DNA of 6,722 nucleotides, taken from NCBI GenBank assembly GCA_003155335.1, contig PMCG01000064.1, positions 1,028 to 7,749 of the forward strand, given 5' to 3'. A model generated the notes under the pieces. That model was given only the letters and a program-made list of their open reading frames with translations. It had not been told where the DNA came from and made no database searches. This document shows positions 1-6,130 of this stretch, piece after piece. This stretch comes from Acidobacteriota bacterium. Lineage in GTDB: Bacteria; Acidobacteriota; Vicinamibacteria; Fen-336. Positions within the stretch are counted from its first letter, which is position 1. The number at the start of each line of letters is the position of its first letter. The translations under genes were made by a program, and so were the position numbers.

Positions 1-1
1 G

Positions 2-1894
2 TCTCCCTCCTTGCGCGAGGCCGCGATCCAGTTGCAGCCGTCGGTGCCAGGCGTTCTCGTGACCGCGGCGCTTGTCGGAGCTCTCTTGTCCTTCGCGATT
101 CGCTGGCGCGGAGCTCGCGCGCGACGCCGGAAGTGGCTCCGATGCGAGCGAGGCCTGGGCGTGGCGCTCGCACGATGGGGATGGGTGGGCGCGATCGTCG
201 TGGCGCTGCTGCCGCTGTGGAGCCACTGGACGATGCGGCCACCGGACGCGCTGAGCGCGCACGCCGCGCTGCTCGGACACATCCCGTGGAAGGACACGCG
301 GCTTCATCTCGAGGGTGCGCTGCACCTCTTGTCCGAAGGCAACTTCGGCCTCTATAGCGAGCGTCGGCCGCTGACGGCGGCCTGGCTGGCCGCACGCCTT
401 GTCGCCGGCGGTGGTGACGGGACGTGGGCGCTCACGATCCAGGCCGTCTTCTTCGGCCTCGCGCTCTTCGCGCTGGGCCGCGTCGTGGGAGCGCGTCTGG
501 GTCCGTGGTCGGCGCTCATGACCTGCGGAGTGACGTTGGGACTGACCGCAGGCTTTCTCCCGACTTTCGCCACCGAGCCGCTCGGCGTGACACTGGCCGC
601 GTGCGCGCTGGCTCTGCTGTTCTCACGTGCGGCCATGACACGACAGCTCGTCCTCGCTGCTGGCGTCTACGTGCTCGGGCTCGCCTTGGGAGCGCGCCCG
701 GGCCCCCAGCTCGTTCTGCCAGCATTCGTTCTGTGGGGCATCGCTGTGGCGCGCCATGGCGCTCGCCTGCGGGCCGCGGTGCTCTTGGTCGTCGCGGCCA
801 TCGCAGCGGTGCTCTCGACGGGCGCGCTGAACGTCCTCTACGGCAAAGGCGAAAGCTCGCTCTCGGCCAACGCGGCCTACACGCTCTACGGCCTGAGCGG
901 CGGCTCGAACTATCGGCAGTTCCTGCGAGACTATGGCGAGGCGACGATGCGCGCGCAGGGCGACCGCGAGGTCTCGCGCTGGCTCTACGAGAAGACGTTC
1001 GAGAACCTGCGCGAGCGCCCCGGCGATTTCGTGCGCGCGCTTGCGTCGAATCTGAGGAAGTTCCTCGGCAAGCTGCCGTCCAATCTCGCCGGCGCGATGA
1101 CCCTGGCCCCGCTCTTCCAGCGCCCCGTGATCGAATCCGAGACGCCGCCGGACTCCAGTGGCAGCACGTCGCCCGCCGGTCTCGCAGCACTGATCCTCGC
1201 GACTGGCGCAGGCGTCTTCTTTCTCGCACGGCGCTGCGATCCAAGGCAGCGGCTGTTCTGGCTGGCCTACGCCCTGGCTGTCTTGGGCTCCGTGCCGATC
1301 GTCTACGGTGACGCCAGCTTCCGCGGTCTGGCAGTGACTTATCCCTTCTTCGGCGTGGCGCTCGGTCTGGGTCTCTGCCCACGGCGGTCCATGACCGGTT
1401 CGGCCGGAGCGAGCGTCGAACGGCCGGCCCTCGGTCTGGCCGTGGCCCTGCCACTGTTCATCGTCATCGCTGCCATCGCCGTACCCGAGATCGCGCACTC
1501 GCACTGGCCGCAGCCCGCGGCGTCGATGCTGGCAGGGCTCACGGCGCGCGAGGACATGGTCGTCGACGTCCGCACCGCGCCAGCAGTGGTCGTCTCGCAC
1601 AGTCCTCGCAAGGGCTTGGCCAGCGTGCCGTGGCTGAGCCCCGCCGACTATCAACGACTGCTGGCGTTCGGGGGTTTCGTCGACAATGCCGGGATCGAAC
1701 ATCTGCCCCTGCCGTTCGTCGTGACGTCGGTCTACGACTTCGTCACGAAGCAGCAGTACGTCCTGATCGGTCCTCTCGATCTCCTGCGCCAGTCTCAGCG
1801 CTTCGTGCGGCTCAGGGTCCGACCGCTCGGCACAGGCGGCAAGATCTACCAAGCGGAAAGCTGCGAGCCGGTCGCCCCGCCTTCGGGGCAGTGA
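2..1894 (+). CDS. Polytopic membrane protein, GT-C glycosyltransferase-like (5' end open)
   Basis: The frame is open to the left edge. The first possible start is a TTG at 11, which has no Shine-Dalgarno-like sequence before it, so the true start is probably outside the window. Numbered from that TTG the protein has 627 residues. About a dozen hydrophobic segments are visible, near residues 14-31, 55-72, 139-158, 164-183, 188-204, 212-228, 232-248, 254-274, 390-405, 415-432, 438-456 and 473-492. Between the second and third lies a polar loop (about 90-125) with D95, H99 and a YSERRPL stretch. That layout resembles the first periplasmic loop of GT-C enzymes such as the ArnT/PMT class, which transfer sugars from lipid-linked donors. 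A soluble stretch at about 275-385 and a C-terminal domain at about 510-627 probably face the periplasm. The GT-C assignment rests on topology and loop pattern only; no exact family was recognised. It may equally be an uncharacterised membrane protein of the same fold. Confidence 0.75.
   Translation, partial: SPSLREAAIQLQPSVPGVLVTAALVGALLSFAIRWRGARARRRKWLRCERGLGVALARWGWVGAIVVALLPLWSHWTMRPPDALSAHAALLGHIPWKDTRLHLEGALHLLSEGNFGLYSERRPLTAAWLAARLVAGGGDGTWALTIQAVFFGLALFALGRVVGARLGPWSALMTCGVTLGLTAGFLPTFATEPLGVTLAACALALLFSRAAMTRQLVLAAGVYVLGLALGARPGPQLVLPAFVLWGIAVARHGARLRAAVLLVVAAIAAVLSTGALNVLYGKGESSLSANAAYTLYGLSGGSNYRQFLRDYGEATMRAQGDREVSRWLYEKTFENLRERPGDFVRALASNLRKFLGKLPSNLAGAMTLAPLFQRPVIESETPPDSSGSTSPAGLAALILATGAGVFFLARRCDPRQRLFWLAYALAVLGSVPIVYGDASFRGLAVTYPFFGVALGLGLCPRRSMTGSAGASVERPALGLAVALPLFIVIAAIAVPEIAHSHWPQPAASMLAGLTAREDMVVDVRTAPAVVVSHSPRKGLASVPWLSPADYQRLLAFGGFVDNAGIEHLPLPFVVTSVYDFVTKQQYVLIGPLDLLRQSQRFVRLRVRPLGTGGKIYQAESCEPVAPPSGQ
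1874..1889. terminator. Short GC hairpin at the convergent gene ends (possible weak terminator)
   Basis: A perfect 6-bp stem, GCCCCG pairing with CGGGGC, encloses a CCTT loop. It overlaps the last codons of the plus-strand membrane protein gene, just before the 21-base gap separating it from the convergent acyltransferase gene. There is no T-run on either side, so it does not qualify as a classical intrinsic terminator. It may only help Rho-dependent arrest, or be a chance product of GC-rich codons. Confidence 0.25.
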
Positions 1895-1915
1895 CGCGTC
1901 GCCCGTCCGCGGCCA

Positions 1916-3043
1916 TCACCAGGGGCGCGTGAAGTACTCGAAGACGAACCAGGTGGAGACAAACACCAACAGGAGCGAGGCCTCGCGCGGCGCCCGCGTT
2001 TTCAGGCGGTGCCAGGCCCAGGCAGCGACGAAGAGGACGGGGAGCATGGCGAAAAGCGCCAGCGCCGTCGCGCCGATGCCGAGGCGTCCTGCCCAGAGCG
2101 AGAGCACTGGAGCAGGCCAGAGCACGCCGCCGTAGAGCAACTCCAGGTGCAGAACAAAGACCTGCAGCGTCTCATGGCCGAGCAATGCCAGTGCACCGAC
2201 GCCAGGCCATTCACGATCAGCGACAAACTCCACTAAACGCAGTAGGAGCACGAGACCGCCGATGCGCATCAGACTGTAGGCGGGCGACGGCCCCCAGAAA
2301 TCCACGTATGACTGGAGCGGAAACGACAGCAGCCAGCCGCCGACGAGCAGCGCCGCGCCTGCGAGGACCTGGCGGCGGTGGCGCTTGCGCGGTTCCTGTC
2401 GCCCGATGACCGCACCGGCGACGGTGCCGGCGAGTACGAACGCCGCGAACGGGAAGAATGGGAAGTGCGAGCCTGAGTGGTCGTCGAGGTAGGCCCCCAG
2501 CGCGGGAGGCAGGTGGGCAGCCGCGTTCGACGCCCAGATCCAGGGCGAGACCACGAGCACGAGGAGCGCCACGGCCCCGGCCAGGACCGTCCAGCGCATG
2601 CCCGCGATCCCTTGCAGCAGTATCACGAGCAGTTGCGTGAGAGCGATCACCTGGAGCGCATCGCAGGCGAAGAGCGCGGCCAGCTCAAGCGGCGACGACT
2701 CGAGCGACTTCCAGAAGGAGAAGTACGGCAGGTGAATGAAATAGCCCACGCCGAGGATGAACAGCAGTCGGCGCCCGCGCCTGAGGCTGGCGCGCAGCGA
2801 GAGCGGCGCACGAGGCAGACCGGCGACGAAACCCGAGGCGAAGAGGAAGCCCGGCGCTGTCGAGCCATGGAAGATGTTCTGGAAGACGACGAGCGGGTCG
2901 GCCTGAAGTCCCGGCGCGAGCAGCGCCGTGAAGACGTGACCTTGGACCATCACGAGCGCCATCAGTCCGCGGAAGGCGTCGATGTAGACCTCTCGTTTGT
3001 GGTGCGGTTTCTTGGCAGGCGTGTGATGGGCAGCGGTCGTCAC
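1916..3043 (-). CDS. Membrane acyltransferase, DUF1624/heparan-alpha-glucosaminide N-acetyltransferase-like
   Basis: The product is a 375-residue polytopic membrane protein. Its N-terminus carries YIDAFRGLMALVMVQGH (residues 20-36), matching the R/D-x-x-RG...M...H signature of the DUF1624/HGSNAT catalytic family. It is followed by a HGSTAPGFLFASGF segment (59-72), typical of the second helix. Later come a CDALQVIALTQLL helix (about 127-139), a PFFPFAAFVLAG helix (about 195-206) and a C-terminal LGHETLQVFVLHLELLYG segment (288-305) with a conserved-looking His at 299. Family members move acetyl or other acyl groups across the membrane onto sugars; the acceptor here is unknown. The frame extends back to a GTG at 3109, but that gives an atypical Arg/Gly-rich leader with no ribosome site. 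The GTG at 3043 was preferred because it leaves the usual short polar tail before the first helix. It is the last gene of a minus-strand operon, 76 bases after the lipoprotein stop. An acyltransferase-3 or OpgC-like assignment is the main alternative. Confidence 0.8.
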   Translation of the reverse strand: MTTAAHHTPAKKPHHKREVYIDAFRGLMALVMVQGHVFTALLAPGLQADPLVVFQNIFHGSTAPGFLFASGFVAGLPRAPLSLRASLRRGRRLLFILGVGYFIHLPYFSFWKSLESSPLELAALFACDALQVIALTQLLVILLQGIAGMRWTVLAGAVALLVLVVSPWIWASNAAAHLPPALGAYLDDHSGSHFPFFPFAAFVLAGTVAGAVIGRQEPRKRHRRQVLAGAALLVGGWLLSFPLQSYVDFWGPSPAYSLMRIGGLVLLLRLVEFVADREWPGVGALALLGHETLQVFVLHLELLYGGVLWPAPVLSLWAGRLGIGATALALFAMLPVLFVAAWAWHRLKTRAPREASLLLVFVSTWFVFEYFTRPW

Positions 3044-3119
3044 GTTGAGTCTCAGTATAGTCTCGGCCTCGCACCTTCCCCCCGCGCTCCGGGCTGCGCG
3101 GCCAGGCACGCCAGAGCGC

Positions 3120-3668
3120 CTAGCGCAGGTAGTCTTGGACGCTACGCGCGCCGATGCGGCGCTCGATGCGTGTCTCGATCAGTTTGGTCTGCTTCGAGCC
3201 GGCCATCTGGGCGTAGACCTCGGCCTGGGCGTCTTCGAACTTGGGGTGCTGGAACATGCTCTCGGCCGGGCCGGTGGAGTGGTAGCGAGCTTCCTGCGCC
3301 GCCATCACCACGAGCGCTTGCTCGCCAGGGGCAAAGAGCTTGCCCGGGGCAGGCACGCGCGCCCAACCACTGCCCCATTCCTCCTTGTGACCGACGAGGC
3401 GAAATGCGGCGCTGATGTAGATCGCGCGCCACGGGCGCGTCCCCACGTTCGTGATCCGGAAGCGTAGGGCAGGCGAGATGTAGGTGGTGTCTCCTGCTTT
3501 TGACTGGATGACCCAGTATGTCTCGAGGTCACTGACCTTCAGTTCCTTGCTGGGGTCCACCGAGGCGCAGGCCACGGCGAGGAGCAGCGGCAACCCCGCA
3601 GCGAGCATGCTCAGGCAGCGGATCAGGCGATCGGCGCGTGGTCTCTGAGAGCAGGGCATCGCAGTCAT
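3120..3668 (-). CDS. Predicted lipoprotein of unrecognised family
   Basis: The product has 182 residues. An Arg-containing n-region is followed by a hydrophobic segment (about 19-33) ending in LLLAVAC, a slightly off-consensus lipobox with the modified Cys at 34. The residue after Cys is Ala, not Asp, so transport to the outer membrane would be expected if a Lol system is present. The mature part (about 45-182) contains a stretch of likely beta strands, ISPALRFRITNVGTRPWRAI, then a turn FAPGEQALVVM. This N-x-G-T-x-P ... L-x-P-G-E order resembles small periplasmic beta-sandwich domains of the FxLyD/DUF3426 type. That is only an inference from pattern. The C-terminal third is polar and ends with an ERRIGARSVQDYLR tail. 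The start ATG overlaps the kinase stop as ATGA, so translation is probably coupled. A second ATG at 3659 is an alternative start with better spacing from an AAGAG sequence. No function can be assigned. Confidence 0.8.
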   Translation of the reverse strand: MTAMPCSQRPRADRLIRCLSMLAAGLPLLLAVACASVDPSKELKVSDLETYWVIQSKAGDTTYISPALRFRITNVGTRPWRAIYISAAFRLVGHKEEWGSGWARVPAPGKLFAPGEQALVVMAAQEARYHSTGPAESMFQHPKFEDAQAEVYAQMAGSKQTKLIETRIERRIGARSVQDYLR

Positions 3669-4903
3669 CTCTTGGAAGACGATACTACACTCAGCGGCTG
3701 TGCGGCTTCCTGCTTCTGTGTCGCAGGCGTGGCTGCCGCAGCCATCAGCGGCAGGACAATACGGAAACGTGCGCCGCCCGGCAGTCCCGGCTCGGCATCG
3801 TCCCGCGGCAGCAGCGTGAGCGTGCCGTCGTGATCTTCGACGAAGCGACGCGCCACGGCCAAGCCCAGCCCGGTGCCGCGCTTCTTGCCGGCGGTGACGA
3901 AGGGGTCGAAGAGAGTCTCGCGGATCTCGGTGGAAACGCCTGGGCCCTCGTCGGCCAGAGTGAGCACAAGTCGCATGAGCGGCGTCAGCTCGTCTCCCTC
4001 GATGCGGGCGGCGATGACGAGGCGTCCGCTGCCGCCCATGGCGTCGCGCGCGTTGGCCGCGATGTTGCCGATGGCGCGCTGCAGCTTGTCGATATCCAGC
4101 GTGACCGCGGTCGCTGGCAGCGGAGCGAAATCGCGAACGACCGTAAGCCCCGGCAGCTCGCGCTCGGTCGCGCGGATGATCAGATCCAGGGCGGTGCCGA
4201 GATCGACCGGGCGGCGCGCCAACTGACCGCCGACACGCGCAAAGTCGAGCGTCTCGGTCGCCATGCGGTCGAGGCGGTCGATCGTCTGCAGAATCACTTC
4301 GGCCCGGGCGCGGACTTCCCCCACAGAGACGCTCGGATCGAGGAACGTCTCGGCGTAGCCGCGGATGACAGTCATCGGCCCGCGAAAGTCGTGGGCCAGC
4401 ATGCTGGCCATGGTGCCCAGGGCCGCGCTGCGCTCAGACTCGATCAGCTCGCGCTGGTAGACGTGATTCTCCAGCGCCATGGCGGCGCGTGCCGAGAAGC
4501 GCGTCAGCAGTTGCACCTCGCGTGCTGAAAACGGGGGCTGGCGGCGCCTGCGCCGCAGGCCCAGGACGAGCATCCCGATCATGCCGCTCCTGGCGATTAG
4601 CGGTAGGAGCGTGCCCTCACCCCGCTCGCCGCCGGTGTCCAGCAGCACCCCGTCCGAGAGCAGATAGCGCGTCTCCGGCATTGTGGCGTCGGGCTGCGAC
4701 TCAACGGGCTGGAGTTTCGTCTTACCAGGGATGAGCCCTTCGAAGGCGTCGAGGCGCCGATTCCAGACCAGGACAGCGGCCTGGGAAACGCCCAAGAGGC
4801 CAGGTAGGGACTGCGCGAGCAGCCGGCAGATGCCGCCGAGGTCTGGGACCTCGAACAAGGCGTCGGCCAGGCGACGCAGCGCCGTAGGGAGGGACAAGCT
4901 CAT
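3665..4903 (-). CDS. Soluble GAF-domain sensor histidine kinase
   Basis: The product has 412 residues and no membrane segment, so it should act in the cytoplasm. A GAF-like sensor region spans about 15-145. A HisKA dimerisation domain follows, with the H-box LAHDFRGPMT and phospho-acceptor His171. The HATPase_c domain carries an N-box NIAANARDAM (about 280-289), a G1 box DEGPGV (about 318-323), an F-box FDPFVT and a G2 box GTGLGL (343-348). All catalytic boxes look intact. The residue four after the His is Gly, where HisKA phosphatase-competent kinases have Thr or Asn. No response regulator is encoded in the window. The frame extends back to a TTG at 5143, giving 80 extra residues of low-complexity, Arg-rich, unconserved-looking sequence that would run across the divergent promoter. 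The ATG at 4903 sits right before the helix leading into GAF and was preferred, although no clear ribosome site precedes it. The C-terminal 25 residues form an Ala-rich tail. It is the first gene of the minus-strand operon. Confidence 0.9.
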   Translation of the reverse strand: MSLSLPTALRRLADALFEVPDLGGICRLLAQSLPGLLGVSQAAVLVWNRRLDAFEGLIPGKTKLQPVESQPDATMPETRYLLSDGVLLDTGGERGEGTLLPLIARSGMIGMLVLGLRRRRRQPPFSAREVQLLTRFSARAAMALENHVYQRELIESERSAALGTMASMLAHDFRGPMTVIRGYAETFLDPSVSVGEVRARAEVILQTIDRLDRMATETLDFARVGGQLARRPVDLGTALDLIIRATERELPGLTVVRDFAPLPATAVTLDIDKLQRAIGNIAANARDAMGGSGRLVIAARIEGDELTPLMRLVLTLADEGPGVSTEIRETLFDPFVTAGKKRGTGLGLAVARRFVEDHDGTLTLLPRDDAEPGLPGGARFRIVLPLMAAAATPATQKQEAAQPLSVVSSSKR

Positions 4904-4962
4904 AGCACAGGCGTCGGTCGGGGCCGTGTCCGGCAACGCGGGGTCCGAGGACGCGCGCTTGA

Positions 4963-4992
4963 TTGACACCGACGGACGCTTGTTCCTATGAT
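4963..4992 (+). promoter_or_regulatory. Sigma70-type promoter for the ABC exporter operon
   Basis: A perfect TTGACA -35 hexamer (4963-4968) and a TATGAT -10 hexamer (4987-4992, five of six matches to TATAAT) are separated by 18 bases. They lie in an otherwise GC-rich divergent intergenic region. Transcription should start near 4999 and read right into the ABC ATPase gene, leaving a leader of about 160 bases. The exact hexamers in such GC-rich DNA make chance unlikely, but no transcript evidence is available. Confidence 0.65.
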
Positions 4993-5144
4993 ACAAACCT
5001 TGCCTCGCCGCTACCACAGCCTGCTTGTGGGCGCGGCGCCGGGGGCGCGAGCGGCCCAGGCGAGGCTCAGTCAGGTCAATACCCGCACCGAATGACTCCG
5101 TGGTCCCGAGCGGGCGTCGGAGACCGTGCGGCGTAACCGACAAC

Positions 5145-5156
5145 GAGGGCGAAGAG
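5145..5156 (+). promoter_or_regulatory. Ribosome binding site deciding the ABC ATPase start
   Basis: The purine-rich sequence GAGGGCGAAGAG contains a GAGGG core ending 9 bases before the ATG at 5159. This supports that ATG over the upstream in-frame GTG at 5126, which would add eleven mostly Arg residues before the conserved start of the domain. Confidence 0.6.
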
Positions 5157-5158
5157 CC

Positions 5159-6130
5159 ATGATCGAGGTCGAAAACCTAACCAAGCGTTATGGGCGCAAC
5201 ACGGCCGTGAACGGGATCTCCTTTTCCGTCAACAAGGGCGAGATCCTGGGCTTCCTCGGGCCGAACGGCGCTGGCAAGACGACGACCATGCGCGTGCTGA
5301 CGTGCTACCTCTCGCCGACCGAGGGCACGGCGCGCGTCGCGGGCTTCGACGTCTTCGAACAGCCGCTCGAGGTCAAGCGGCGCGTCGGCTACATTCCGGA
5401 AACTCCGCCCCTGTATCCAGACATGGACGTCACGACCTATCTGGACTTCGTCGCCAGGATCAAGGGCGTTCCGAAGAAGCAGCGCGCAGGCAGGATCAAC
5501 GACGCTATCGAGAAGACACGCGTGGGCGACGTGCGCACGAAGCTGATCGGGCGTCTATCCAAGGGCTACCGTCAGCGCGTCGGCCTGGCTGCTGCCATCC
5601 TGCACAACCCCGAGGTCCTCATCCTCGACGAGCCCACGGCTGGTCTTGATCCCAAGCAGATCATCGAGACGCGCGAGTTGATCCGGAGCCTGGGTGGCGA
5701 GCACACGATCGTGCTCTCGACGCACATCCTGCCCGAGGTCTCCGTGACCTGCGGCCGAGTGGTCATCATCGACCGCGGCAAGGTCGTGGCCGAGGGCACG
5801 CCCGACTCTCTGATGCACCGGCTGCGAGGGACAGCCGCGCTGCGCCTCGAGGTGCAGGGCGAGGCGAGGGCGGTGGCAGATCTGCTGCGCTCCGTCCCGG
5901 GCGTGAAGGGCGTGGCACCCAAGGCCGCGGAGGGTAGCGCAGCCGTGTTCGAGCTGGAGACCGAAGGCGGCCGTGACGTGCGCGCCGACGTCGCGCGCGC
6001 GGTCGTCCAGAAGGGTTTCGGCCTGCAGGGGCTCAGCCAGGTCGGCATGAGTTTGGAGGAGATCTTCCTGCACTTGACGACAACGGACGCCGTTGACGCT
6101 GCGAGCGGCAGAGCGGAGGTGAACGCATGA
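5159..6130 (+). CDS. ABC transporter ATP-binding protein, GldA-like ABC-2 type
   Basis: The product has 323 residues and hydrolyses ATP to drive an ABC-2 exporter at the inner membrane. The domain starts with MIEVENLTKRYG. It has a Walker A GPNGAGKT (34-41, Lys40), a Q-loop region YIPETPPLYPDM (about 78-89), a signature LSKGYRQRVG (133-142), a Walker B LILDEP with catalytic Glu158, a D-loop AGLD, and the switch His189 in STH. The Q-loop carries Glu81 where most ABC ATPases have Gln. This Y-x-P-E-x-x-P-L-Y form is usual for the GldA/ABC-2 group and is not a defect. A C-terminal accessory domain (about 226-305, ending in SLEEIFLHLT) is also typical of ABC-2 ATPases. The stop overlaps the permease start as ATGA, so the two are cotranslated. 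Substrate is unknown. In Bacteroidetes homologues take part in gliding, but in other phyla they serve uncharacterised exporters. Confidence 0.95.
   Translation: MIEVENLTKRYGRNTAVNGISFSVNKGEILGFLGPNGAGKTTTMRVLTCYLSPTEGTARVAGFDVFEQPLEVKRRVGYIPETPPLYPDMDVTTYLDFVARIKGVPKKQRAGRINDAIEKTRVGDVRTKLIGRLSKGYRQRVGLAAAILHNPEVLILDEPTAGLDPKQIIETRELIRSLGGEHTIVLSTHILPEVSVTCGRVVIIDRGKVVAEGTPDSLMHRLRGTAALRLEVQGEARAVADLLRSVPGVKGVAPKAAEGSAAVFELETEGGRDVRADVARAVVQKGFGLQGLSQVGMSLEEIFLHLTTTDAVDAASGRAEVNA

Noticed and set aside
623..1852. A 409-codon minus-strand open frame, and another of 312 codons at 516-1454, opposite the membrane protein gene
   Set aside because: Composition is Arg/Gln/Asp-rich with no domain or membrane pattern. 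They mirror the GC-rich codons of the convincing plus-strand gene.
3053..3058. A TATACT hexamer on the minus strand just ahead of the acyltransferase start, a possible internal promoter
   Set aside because: No -35 element is found at suitable spacing (the region is GGGGAA), and transcription would start only a few bases before the GTG. Kept as a curiosity, not annotated.
3110..3119. Acyltransferase start at the GTG at 3109, just 10 bases after the lipoprotein stop
   Set aside because: It has no ribosome site and would add an atypical Arg/Gly-rich 22-residue leader. The GTG at 3043 gives a family-typical N-terminus.
2477..3415. A 312-codon plus-strand open frame spanning parts of the acyltransferase and lipoprotein genes
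   Set aside because: It crosses two well-supported minus-strand genes and their gap. The protein is low-complexity Glu/Arg-rich with no recognisable motif.
3638..4528. A 296-codon plus-strand open frame opposite the histidine kinase
   Set aside because: It is antisense to the conserved HATPase and HisKA boxes, has no ribosome site and no domain pattern.
5126..5158. ABC ATPase start at the GTG at 5126
   Set aside because: It adds eleven mostly Arg residues before the conserved beginning of the domain, and the GAGGG ribosome site fits the ATG at 5159.
5396..5404. Glu in place of Gln in the ABC Q-loop as a possible inactivating change
   Set aside because: The Y-x-P-E-x-x-P-L-Y form is usual in GldA-like ABC-2 ATPases, and all other catalytic motifs are intact.
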